Origin: Microcystis wesenbergii NRERC-220
Lineage (GTDB): Bacteria > Cyanobacteriota > Cyanobacteriia > Cyanobacteriales > Microcystaceae
NCBI RefSeq assembly: GCF_032027425.1
Contig: NZ_JAVSJA010000001.1
Span: 2,245,501 to 2,309,500 of the forward strand
DNA: 64,000 bases
Direction: 5' to 3'
The position numbers and the translations under genes were made by a program. The notes under the pieces are model-generated. The model made no database searches. It had not been told where the DNA came from and saw only the letters and a program-made list of their open reading frames with translations. This document shows, one piece after another, positions 44,542 to 53,379 of the stretch (position 1 is the stretch's first letter; each line of letters begins with the position of its first letter).

Positions 44542-44711
44542 ATTGCTTGTTGAGACGAGGCAAGAGGCAACCCCCCTCCGACATTGGGGTAGGGTTGATT
44601 CATGAATCAACCCTACTATTAATCAACCCTACTATTAATCAACCCTACTATTAATCAACCCTACCGACATCGGGGGGGTTTAAGGATAGGCGGTTAAAAT
44701 GCGTCTTAGCT
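44536..44711. repeat. MITE-like element, family B, copy 3, inverted
   Basis: About 176 bp in the reverse orientation to the other two copies: ATTTAAATTGCTTGTTGAGACGAGG at the left is the complement of their right end (listed here in two halves of the same end), AAATGCGTCTTAGCT at the right. Interior has four ATTAATCAACCCTACT units. Truncates hicA and fills the gap before the gene at 44764. Confidence 0.75.
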
Positions 44712-44763
44712 GATCAAAAAATCGGGCTAAAATAGAAAAAACTCACCCTCAGCGATCACGGCG

Positions 44764-45309
44764 ATGGCAGAAGAAACAGCGAAAATCAAGCTTTATCGGA
44801 AAACCTATCAACTTCCCCAACTAAATCGCCCCGATTTATTAATTTTGCAGGATCAGATTCAAGAAAGACAGCAACTGATTAAAACCGGAAAACGGGTTCG
44901 CAATACATGGTTAGGATTGAGGAAAAAAGAAGAACCCCTCAATTTCGAGGAAACTTTTCAAGAATTGGAAAGATTAGTCGAGGACTATAACCAGTTAATC
45001 AGATTTCTCACCGACCATAAGGATGAATACCGGCGGTTTTTCCGGTCACTGACCGAGGAAATCAAGGAGTCCGTGGCGGTTAAATGCCAGAAATTGGCAG
45101 AAACAGAGCGAAAACGCCAATCTTTGGAGAATAGCATCGGCTCGGCTGAACTGCGAGATACCCTGAGACTACAGAAACAGCAGATTTTCCGCACCGTGAT
45201 TCTCGTTGGTCGCGCCAGCTTGCTCATGCTCAAGAAAATCGACCTAATCAGCGAAAGTATCCAGAAATTAGCCGAAGATCACTTTACCAAATTGCGGGTT
45301 AAAAGTTGA
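44764..45309 (+). CDS. coiled-coil protein, unknown
   Basis: 181 residues, highly charged, mainly helical (PDLLILQDQIQERQQLIKTG, FQELERLVEDYNQLIRFL, KCQKLAETERKRQSLENS). A hydrophobic-patterned helix at about 140-165 (RTVILVGRASLLMLKKIDLI) follows. No known family. The last 31 bases overlap the 3' end of the pseudogene on the other strand. Confidence 0.6.
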   Translation: MAEETAKIKLYRKTYQLPQLNRPDLLILQDQIQERQQLIKTGKRVRNTWLGLRKKEEPLNFEETFQELERLVEDYNQLIRFLTDHKDEYRRFFRSLTEEIKESVAVKCQKLAETERKRQSLENSIGSAELRDTLRLQKQQIFRTVILVGRASLLMLKKIDLISESIQKLAEDHFTKLRVKS

Positions 45310-46078
45310 TAGAGTAGCCTAGTCTCGTAAAACAGCAAGCGACACAGCCCATCCTTACCCAATGCCTTAAAACTTGCTAACTCTTTCCTTTTCTCGATTC
45401 TTTGACCATTTTCGTGGTCGTAATAGATATGAATACGAGGATTAAGCCAAGAATGCTTAAGTTTACCAACAATCTCGGTTTTAGCAGGTTTATTCGGGCA
45501 AATAGTCACCAGTGCGTGAGCGTACAAGTGAGAGCGCATTAAGTCGGAACCTTTCCAGGACTTTTTCACCTTGTCCTGTTTTGCTGAGGTATCACCAGAA
45601 ATCTGATAAGTAGTCGTGCAAAATTAATTTCCTAGTGAAGATAGGCAAGAGGCACTCTTGCAAGAGGCAAGAGGTGTTTAGATATGTGTAATTAATTTTG
45701 CTTAGGTACTTAGGAATATCCTAAGCCTAGATAAGCCTGAAACTTTCTCAAGCTGATATCGTGATCACCTCTAAAGTAAGGTTTACCGTTGACTAAAAAT
45801 CTTTCGATAGGATAGCAGTGTAAAAGCAACAAGCTTTTAGTCACCGTACCAAAAAGAAACTGGTCAAATACTTGGCAATAAAGCTTAAATTGTTCCAGTT
45901 CTAGAATCTCGCTTAACTGTTGTTCTTTGTCTGCAATTCTATCCTGATAGGCGACAATATCCTTAGCTAATAGCTGACTAAACTCACTAATTCCAGTCCC
46001 AACCGTGTTTTTAATGCGCGAGTTATTTCTCAGTCCGGCAATATGTCCTAATGTAGGATTAAACCCATTAACTCCAAT
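45279..46078 (-). pseudogene. transposase-like pseudogene, cut by MITE and ISKra4
   Basis: Removing the MITE at 45609-45710 with one TA copy joins two fragments in frame: GYS from the upstream part, then YQISGDTSAKQDKVKKSWKG into the downstream part. Upstream residues include GVNGFNPTLGHIAGLRNNSR and FKLYCQVFDQFLFGTVTKS. Downstream ones include LMRSHLYAHALVTI and KHSWLNPRIHIYYDHENG. The pattern recalls a cyanobacterial transposase of the IS110-like type, but I do not recognise the family with confidence. The 5' end is missing beyond the ISKra4 insertion at 46079. Confidence 0.6.
45607..45712. repeat. MITE-like element, family A, with TA target duplication
   Basis: 102 bp (45609-45710) bounded by TA on each side. 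Ends TAAGTAGTCGTGCAAAATTA and the inverse TAAGTACCTAAGCAAAATTA. Excision of the element with one TA restores the reading frame of the host pseudogene, which proves the boundaries. Confidence 0.88.
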
Positions 46079-47084
46079 GGGTGCGGCTCTTTTAGAAAGA
46101 CGGATGGCAAGTCAAACAAGCATCGCTGTGTGTCTTGAAGTAGTAGAACAACAAGCTTGAATCACAGTTGTGAGCAAAGGAACACCATCTTGATACAAAG
46201 CCCGATGATGCCGTTGATGCTCTTGCTGTAAATGAAAGTGCCAATAATCAGGCCAATCACCGCTAACCTGAAGGGAGCGAAGACGTAAAACCGCCTCAGT
46301 ACCCTTGAGACTCCATCTCGCCCCCGTAATGTCCATGCGGTCTTTAATCAAGTAACGACAAGCCCCCTCAATTACCCCCGTAGCAATGGGAAAACCTGCC
46401 GCCAAATAATCTTGATAGCGGAGATAATCGCGATGATTAAGCAAATAATTGGCACATTTATCCACAGAAGTGCGTTGTTCGTCCGTCAATTTCAGCCGAG
46501 TAGCACAACCACCCATCGCGGCAGCGACAGAACTCGATTTACCTTCAAGAATACGCAGTAAACGTTCACTCACCCAATCTTCGGCTGCTTGGCTACTGGG
46601 AGCATGAAACACAAAGGCTGCTTTCCAGAGATATTCAATCAGATGAATCAGGTCGAGAACAATTGTCAGGCGGATGTCGTGTTTTTGAGCCAATTCTTGG
46701 AGTAGACGTAATTGTGTCTGATTACCATCAACTAAGGCAACCCAGTTTTTTTGTTGATGGGGGTCACGGGACAAAGCTTCGTCAAAGGCCACGGAAATTA
46801 CGGTTTCGGGTTCTTTGACCAAACTCGCCCATACCCGCTTGGCTTGTGGTCGAGGACGCTTGCTCCCCTGATCGGGTTTGGGATTGACGATTTGTGCTGC
46901 GGTACGGCTCAATGGGTTAATGGTATAAACCGCCGCTACGGTAGCCATCCGCTTTGAGTTGCGCTTTTCTCCGGCTGTTAAACGTTTTTTCAGCTTTCTT
47001 TGTCCGGCTATGGCTCTTTTCTGGGTGCTAGGACGCAAATCTTCTCGTCTCATCGGAAATTTTGGGTCTGAAACCCCGCCGTTC

Positions 47085-47728
47085 TATAGCAAAGAGCGGG
47101 ATAGTTAGGACATATGGCATAGAACGAGTTAGTTAGGACAGATGCCTGAAGGCTTTACTCACAGCATCCACAAGGTTTTCACTATCATTGATAATCTGAC
47201 TATGGCATAGAACGAGTTAGTTAGGACAGATGCCTGAAGGCTTTACTCACAGCATCCACAAGGTTTTCACTATCATTGATAATCTGACTAACATAGTTTT
47301 TCAATCTAGCCCAGAACTTTTCAATTTTGTTGAGGTCTGGAGAATAGGCGGGTAAAAATAGCACTTCACATCCCGCTTTAGCTAACAATTTTTTGATTCT
47401 CTCTTTGGGATGAAAACTGGCGTTATCAATGATGATAATTTGACCGGGTAGTAGTTCGGGTAATATGGCATAGAACGAGTTAGTTAGGACAGATACCTGA
47501 AGGCTTTACTCACAGCATCCACAAGGTTTTCACTATCATTGATAATCTGACTAACATAGTTTTTCAATCTAGCCCAGAACTTTTCAATTTTGTTGAGGTC
47601 TGGAGAATAGGCGTGTAAAAATAGCACTTCACATCCCGCTTTAGCTAACAATTTTTTGATTCTCTCTTTGGGATGAAAACTGGCGTTATCAATGATGATA
47701 ATTTGACCGGGTAGTAGTTCGGGTAATA
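47085..47728. repeat. stack of truncated IS630 left ends
   Basis: A lone right terminal repeat (TAGCAAAGAGCGGGATAGTT, 47085-47112) is followed by three left-end fragments starting TGGCATAGAACGAG at 47115, 47202 and 47466, before the longer copy at 47729. The first fragment ends at GACTA, the next two both end at GGGTAATA. Each join is at a TA dinucleotide of the element itself. Confidence 0.85.
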
Positions 47729-48293
47729 TGGCATAGAACGAGTTAGTTAGGACAGATGCCTGAAGGCTTTACTCACAGCATCCACAAGGTTTTCACTATC
47801 ATTGATAATCTGACTAACATAGTTTTTCAATCTAGCCCAGAACTTTTCAATTTTGTTGAGGTCTGGAGAATAGGCGGGTAAAAATAGCACTTCACATCCC
47901 GCTTTAGCTAACAATTTTTTGATTCTCTCTTTGGGATGAAAACTGGCGTTATCAATGATGATAATTTGACCGGGTAGTAGTTCGGGTAATAGCAATTGTT
48001 CTATCCACTCACACACCAACTCTGTATTACAGTACCCCTCAAACACCATTGGCGCGATCGTGGAACCACGCCACCAACCGCTGATCACACTAACTCGTTC
48101 GCTACAGTGACCTAACTTTAAAGCCTCAAATCTTTCTGATTTGTGACAATATCCATAAGGATAATCGATGGTGTTATCTATTCCAGCTTCATCAATATAG
48201 ACAAATCTTTCCGGGGCATAACCTCTGATTTTTTGGAGAAACTCTTTTCGGGCTTCTTCATCTCTTTCTCTGTAGCCATAAGTTTTTTTTTAC

Positions 48294-49715
48294 GGCTCTT
48301 CGGTAATTGTTATGCAAATAATTAACTTAAAATAAAATTCGATGATAGTGCTTACGCTCAAAAATAGCTGAAATCTATACAGGGAGAAATTTTAGACACA
48401 AACAGGTTAATACCAAAAGATAGACAATTGAGTTAAGATTTAATATAATAGCCAAAAACCAGAGTATTTTACTTATGATACTTGACAAATTTTTGAACCT
48501 AGAAGGAACCTCTATTCAAGGCTATCGACACCTAGAAAATGTCGGTATAGTTTGACGAATCGAATCGAAAAAGAAAAAAGCAATCTGTCCTCGTTGTGGG
48601 TTAGAGAGCGATAAACTACACCAAAATCATCGACATTTAGTCAAAGATTTACCGCTCTCAGGCCAACCAGTGTACCTACAAGTTAATCGTCGTCAATTTA
48701 AGTGCGATAATTGTCAGAAGCCCTTTAGCGAAGAGTTAGATTTTGTCGCCAGTAAACGAACCTATACGAAAAGACTAGCCGAGAATATACTTGAACAATT
48801 AAAATCAGGAGATATTTTAAATGTTAGCCGAAGAAATGACGTAACGGAAGAAGAGATTCAAAGAATGCTAGAGGACATCGCTGAAGAAATTACCGAGCCA
48901 GATTTATCGGAATTAAAAAGACTAGGAATTGATGAAATCGCTCTAGTGAAGGGACAAAAAAATTACTGTGCAGTTTTAGTAAATTTAGATACGGGAAAAC
49001 TAATAGCTATTCTAGAGAAGCGAACACAAGAGGAGTTGAGAAAAACGCTTACAGGCTGGGGAAAAGAGGTGTTAGAGCCAATTGAAGAAGTGAGCATAGA
49101 CCTTTGGTTGCCCTATAAAAATTTGGTGAAAGAATTGATGTCATCGGTTGAATTAGTCGCCGATAGATTCCATGTAATGAAACAAATTAATCAAGAGTTA
49201 GACGAACAGAGAAGAGCAGAAAAAAGAGCCGTAGAAGCGCAGAAAAATAAAAAACAGAAAGCGGAAAAAGAAGCGAAGCTAGAAGTTTTAAAGCGAAGTA
49301 AATATAGCCTATTAAAAAATGAAGAAGATTGAACGGAACCCCAAAAAATTAAACGAGAAGCTATCAAAGAAAATTGGCCAAATTTGAAAAAGATGCCGGA
49401 ATTAAAGGAAGAATTCAGAAAGATTTATGAAACCTCAGAGAATCCGACAGAAGGACTGCTATCTATCTCGGAATGGTTGGCAAAATCCTCCATTGTTTTT
49501 ACCAAGAGTTGTCAAACAATCCGAAACTGGTTTGGAGAAATCATTAGTTATTTCGAGCGAAGAACAACGAATGGATTAGTCGAGGGAATCAACAATAAAC
49601 TTAAACTAATAAAACGGCGAGGCTATGGCTTTAGAAACTTTCGGAATTTTTGGGTTAGAAGTATGTTATCTTGGCATCTTGTCTGTTGATTTAGCATAAA
49701 GAGTAACGAAGAGCC
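48294..49715 (+). mobile_element. ISL3-family element
   Basis: 1422 bp. Terminal inverted repeats GGCTCTTCGGTAATTGTTAT at 48294 and inverse of GGCTCTTCGTTACTCTTTAT ending at 49715. Inserted in a T-run (A-run of the IS630 sense strand), so the exact target duplication (about 8 bases of T) cannot be counted. Confidence 0.85.
48475..49689 (+). pseudogene. ISL3 transposase with two in-frame TGA codons
   Basis: One frame from the ATG at 48475 to 49689, broken by TGA at 48553 and at 49330. N-terminal zinc finger CPRCG and CDNCQKPF, then RLGIDEIALVKGQKNY, VSIDLWLPYKNLVKELM, DRFHVMKQINQEL and the C-terminal TTNGLVEGINNKLKLIKRRG with GFRNFRNF. All DDE regions remain. The two stops are the only lesions seen, so decay is recent. 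Confidence 0.85.
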
Positions 49716-50541
49716 TTTTTTTCTAGTAAATCCAATTCTTTTGAGCGCTTGACCAATTCTCATCCTACTGACTGGGTTAGCCCATTTTTGCGCCATTTTT
49801 TCTTGGGTCAAATGCCCATATTGTTCGGCCAACTTTTGAAAGGCTTCTAAATCGTCAATTTTGGGCTTCGGCCCTCGACGATAGTTAGTTTTAGCGGCCA
49901 CCGTCCCAGTTTGTTTCTTCCGTTTCAGCCATAGGTCTAATGTATTACGACTAATATTGAGGGTGCGACAGACATGGCTTTTTTTCTCCCCTCGCTCTAC
50001 GGCACTCACTGCTTTCTGTCTTAAATCATCACTATAGGGTGCTGCCATGAAAGCTTCTCCTCATTTCTTTTTCTCTATTATGTCCTAACTATCCCGCTCT
50101 TTGCTATAACATAGTTTTTCAATCTAGCCCAGAACTTTTCAATTTTGTTGATATCTGGAGAATAGGCGGGTAAAAATAGCACTTCACATCCCGCTTTAGC
50201 TAACAATTTTTTGATTCTCTCTTTGGGATGAAAACTGGCGTTATCAATGATGATAATTTGACCGGGTAGTAGTTCGGGTAATAGCAATTGTTCTATCCAC
50301 TCACACACCAACTCTGTATTACAGTACCCCTCAAACACCATTGGCGCGATAGTGGAACCACGCCACCAACCGCTGATCACACTAACTCTTTCGCTACAGT
50401 GACCTAACTTTAAAGCCTCAAATCTTTCTGATTTGTGACAATATCCATAAGGGTAATCGATGGTGTTAAGTAGTCGTGCAAAATTAATTTCCTAGTGAAG
50501 ATAGGCAAGAGGCAAGAGTGCCTCTTGCAAGAGGTGTTTAG

Positions 50542-51716
50542 CAGAAACGTTGAATCCTGTAATAAAACTTTACATTGACAAGCATAATACCCCTATAACA
50601 TCAAATTTTAAATTGAATAGACAATCCTCCGGAACCAGTGTACATAGCTAATATGTTGACACATGAAACTCTGTAAATAGCGCAGTTTGTCTAATAAGCT
50701 TTTCCCAAATCCTTCTTCAATATCTATTAGCTGTAGAATCAGATAAGCGATAATGCAACTATAGATATGTAGGCGGATTCCGTTCTCGTTTTTAGTGATT
50801 AGATTATCCAACTTTAGATGCATTTTTAAAAATTTCCACAGCAGTTCTATTTGCCATCTTTGGATGTAAATTTCGGCAACTTCTTCATTACTAACTGCTC
50901 CTTCTCCTTCTAGAGGTAAATCTGTCGCCAGCCGAAATTCTGTTTGACTTTCTAGGTCGCAAAAAGCGACTACTCTTACTTCTATTTGTCTTTTATCTTT
51001 TCCGAGTTTACACTTGCCATTTTCGAGCATCTCTAGGCTAATATTATTTTTCACTCTCAAGACAAAATGCTTGTCACTACTCTCTAATAATTCGGTGATT
51101 CTTTGATTAGACGCAAATCCTCTATCCATTGCTCCAACTCCATTTACAGGAATTGCTTCTATCGTTTTTCCTCCTTCTTTTGAGTCATGACCTTGACCAA
51201 AATGGATGAGTATTCCGACCACCTCTGTTGTGATACTATTAAGACCAGAGAATAGTTTTACTTGATGCCATCCCTGGGACCATAGTAATTTACTGGTTAA
51301 GCTAATTATTGTTGAGTCAATAGGAAATAAAGCTCGCGCATTCTCTATTCCTTTTTTGGCAACTAAACGCTTATTTAATTCGACAATGACTTTCTCAAAT
51401 GGACTTGTTTCTCTAATTTTGCTTGCCTTAGAAAATGTGGATAAATTTACATTAATTCCTTGAAGTACCATTCTACTGCATAAGTCCCTCATACTGACGA
51501 TGCTTTTATCTAAAGCAAAACCAATCCAACAGGACAAAAATGTAAAAGTATCTAAAGCGGGGTAGTCATTTTTAGGCAGTGGTTTGAGAAGCTCTTTTAT
51601 GAGTTTTGAAAAATTCGTCATCAGGGCAAACTCCCTATTGTGAGGGGAATAAGTTGTCTAGATTCTATCTATAATAGCATTTTTTTTCTGACTTTTCTCA
51701 ACGTTCAACACTTCTG
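50542..51716 (-). mobile_element. IS4-family element with 9-bp target duplication
   Basis: 1175 bp. Ends CAGAAACGTTGAATCC and the inverse of CAGAAGTGTTGAACG. Perfect duplicated target GGTGTTTAG at 50533-50541 and 51717-51725. Lies inside a family A MITE. Confidence 0.92.
50608..51621 (-). CDS. IS4-family transposase
   Basis: 337 residues, apparently intact. DDE residues: D in FPIDSTIISL, D in GAMDRGFASN, and the signature Y-(2)-R-(3)-E-(6)-K in YIQRWQIELLWKFLKMHLKL. N-terminal helical region (NFSKLIKELLKPLPKN) is typical. It is the only transposase in the nest with no visible lesion, so this IS may still be mobile and may be the last arrival. Confidence 0.9.
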   Translation of the reverse strand: MTNFSKLIKELLKPLPKNDYPALDTFTFLSCWIGFALDKSIVSMRDLCSRMVLQGINVNLSTFSKASKIRETSPFEKVIVELNKRLVAKKGIENARALFPIDSTIISLTSKLLWSQGWHQVKLFSGLNSITTEVVGILIHFGQGHDSKEGGKTIEAIPVNGVGAMDRGFASNQRITELLESSDKHFVLRVKNNISLEMLENGKCKLGKDKRQIEVRVVAFCDLESQTEFRLATDLPLEGEGAVSNEEVAEIYIQRWQIELLWKFLKMHLKLDNLITKNENGIRLHIYSCIIAYLILQLIDIEEGFGKSLLDKLRYLQSFMCQHISYVHWFRRIVYSI

Positions 51717-53336
51717 GGTGTTTAGATATGTGTAATTAATTTTGCTTAGGTACTTATCTATTCCAGCTTCATCAATATAGACAAATCTTTCCGGGGCATA
51801 ACCTCTGATTTTTTGGAGAAACTCTTTTCGGGCTTCTTCATCTCTTTCTCTGTAGCCATAAGTTTTTTTTTTCTAGTAAATCCAATTCTTTTGAGCGCTT
51901 GACCAATTCTCATCCTACTGACTGGGTTAGCCCATTTTTGCGCCATTTTTTCTTGGGTCAAATGCCCATATTGTTCGGCCAACTTTTGAAAGGCTTCTAA
52001 ATCGTCAATTTGGGGCTTCGGCCCTCGACGATAGTTAGTTTTAGCGGCCACCGTCCCAGTTTGTTTCTTCCGTTTCAGCCAGATGTCTAATGTATTACGA
52101 CTAATATTGAGGGTGCGACAGACATGGCTTTTTTTCTCCCCTCGCTCTACGGCACTCACTGCTTTCTGTCTTAAATCATCACTATAGGGTGCTGCCATGA
52201 AAGCTTCTCCTCATTTCTTTTTCTCTATTATGTCCTAACTATCCCGCTCTTTGCTATAGGTTGGCTTTACGTTAGAATTAAAAGGCCAGTCTCGAAAACC
52301 AAGTGGACGGCGCAGCACCGTTCGGCTGAGCTCACGGCCGAAGCCTTGAAAACTCGGCTTAGGGGGTTCCGACCAGAAAAGCTTGGCCGGGTAAAAAGTC
52401 GCGCGCAACAAGTACAAGAAGCTATAGGCGGTCAACGTACCGTGGGACACACGGAATCGGGCTTCTGAAATGGGGCGAAAGTCTGTGGACTCTGTGTAAG
52501 ACAGTACATGGTTTTTTAACTGTGGTATGCGACGGTGGTGGAAGCAGAAACTTAAATCGTGAGGTTTAGGAATCGCCGCACTTTTAGGGCGGCGAGGATG
52601 TCAAGACGACACCTTTGCCCTCAACACTAATGACCAGGATTTCGCCTGTTTCTTCATCGGGCTGTGACTTTGCTTGTTGTGCTTGATAGAACTCGTCAAA
52701 GTCACAAGCACTTGAGAGTGCTATTTCTTCTACTTGACGCTTCGCTATTTGGGCTGCCGTTGTCTTCTTGATGATTTCTACTGTTTGATTGAATCCGTTC
52801 AAGGCGGAGGCTGATGCTACTCTTTCTGATAGTGTATGTGAGTATTGTTCTGGTGGTAGGTTTAATTCCCCATCCAAGGGGTGAAGACTGCTCATTTTCC
52901 TACCTCCGTAACCAATTCGTCTGACTACTACTGTGCCAAAGATTGTGGTTAATTGCCTTGTTTGTTTCCGCTTATGGGTTCTTTTGATGCCGTCACTTCC
53001 GCAATAGTCCCCTTCGATTTCTTCGTTGCCGCGCCTGTCTAGGTAGCCGGCGTTGCAGTCGTCTTAGGAGTTCGTTGCCGTTGACTTGGAGCTTGTTTTC
53101 TAATTCGCTATGCTCCAGACCACAAACCTGGTCTGAATTCAGCCATTCTACCATGTCTTCAAATAACTCTCGTGCTTCTGTGAAACATCCGCCTTCTTCT
53201 CTGCTTACCTCTGACATTTCTGTTCTTGCTCTCCTAAACTCTCGTGCTTCGTTGATTTTTGCTCAGGATACCATCTTTTTAAAAGAGCCACACCCAATTA
53301 AAATCTTTCTGATTTCAAGCTACTGGCAATAGTCAC

Positions 53337-53377
53337 CGATCAGTGATCAGTGATCACTGATCACTGATCACTGATCA
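53337..53377. repeat. CAGTGAT/CACTGAT heptamer repeats
   Basis: Six heptamers just before the pilC stop codon region, same class as other spacers of the pil cluster. Confidence 0.85.
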
Positions 53378-53379
53378 AC

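Larger units (their letters stand above)
47747..50048 (-). pseudogene. IS630 transposase (orfA/orfB), interrupted by ISL3
   Basis: First part 49716-50048 starts MAAPYSDDLRQKAVSAVE with a helix-turn-helix (CRTLNISRNTLDLWLKRKKQ), ending FTRKK. The second part runs to 47747 in another frame: SVISGWWRGSTIAPM, IIIIDNASFHPKE, LFLPAYSPDLNKIEKFWARL (DDE residues). In the uninterrupted copy the two frames meet at a run of ten A, suited to -1 frameshifting. Here the ISL3 element sits in that run. Confidence 0.8.
47729..50106 (-). mobile_element. IS630-family element carrying an ISL3 element
   Basis: Left terminal repeat TGGCATAGAACGAGTTAGTT at 47729, right terminal repeat (inverse of TAGCAAAGAGCGGGATAGTT) ending at 50106, both with TA outside. 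Without the ISL3 (48294-49715) it is about 0.96 kb, the usual IS630 size. Confidence 0.85.
50467..51756. repeat. MITE-like element, family A, split by IS4
   Basis: Inserted at GTGT-TA-TCTATT of the IS630 transposase gene with TA duplicated (50467-50468 and 51755-51756). Left part 50469-50541, right part 51717-51754. The IS4 element lies between. Ends are the same as at 45607. Confidence 0.88.
50107..52256 (-). mobile_element. 5' and middle part of a second IS630 element, carrying MITE and IS4
   Basis: Continues the IS630 copy whose left end is 47115-47200, resuming at TAACATAG. Right terminal repeat ends at 52256, followed by TA. Transposase segments: 51758-52198 (MAAPYSDDLRQKAVSAVE to the A-run), then after the frameshift to the MITE insertion at 51755, and 50466-50109. 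Encodes the same protein as the other copy with few differences (DIWLKRKK for DLWLKRKK). Confidence 0.8.
47054..52604 (+). mobile_element. IS200/IS605-type remnant (interrupted by IS630)
   Basis: Left end 47054-47084 (AAATTTTGGGTCTGAAACCC then CGCCGTTC), right part 52259-52604 ending in a hairpin (CGCCGC and GCGGCG around ACTTTTAGG) and GAGGATGTCAA. This right end is typical of cyanobacterial tnpB-bearing IS605/IS607-like elements. There is no target duplication at the ISKra4 junction, as expected. About 380 bp without tnpA or tnpB, so probably a deletion derivative. Interrupted at a TA (after GCCGTTC) by IS630 DNA. Confidence 0.65.
46112..53217 (-). pseudogene. ISKra4-family transposase, frameshifted and interrupted
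   Basis: N-terminal part 52993-53217 (MSEVSREEGGCFTEARELFE), then an extra base near 53052 shifts the frame into GYLDRRGNEEIEGDYCG. This continues through 52605 (EETGEILVISVEGKGVV). The remainder is 47053-46112 (MRREDLRPSTQKRAIAG to the end). Joining 52605 to 47053 gives GGT GTC GTC ATG AGA, in frame, so the insertion between is precise. DDE-type region: MATVAAVYTI, VALVDGNQTQ, VLDLIHLIEYLW, GVIEGACRYLIKDRMD. Two separate defects make it non-functional. Confidence 0.85.
46079..53295 (-). mobile_element. ISKra4-family element (interrupted)
   Basis: Terminal inverted repeats GGGTGCGGCTCTTTTAGAAA at 46079 and the inverse of GGGTGTGGCTCTTTTAAAAA ending at 53295, with AAT on both outer sides. Without the nested DNA (47054-52604) it measures about 1.67 kb. 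The transposase is the broken gene described at 46112-53217. Confidence 0.8.

Noticed and set aside
47085..47760. Possible CRISPR-like or satellite array
   Set aside because: Units are left ends of IS630 of unequal length (87, 264 and 263 bp) with TA joints, explained by nested insertions.
48475..49689. TGA recoding (Trp or Sec) in the ISL3 transposase
   Set aside because: Two TGA in a decaying element among many broken ones are better explained by mutation; no SECIS or recoding signal is seen.
52235..52450. Minus-strand reading frame in the IS605 remnant
   Set aside because: Overlaps the end of IS630 and non-coding remnant; no family resemblance.
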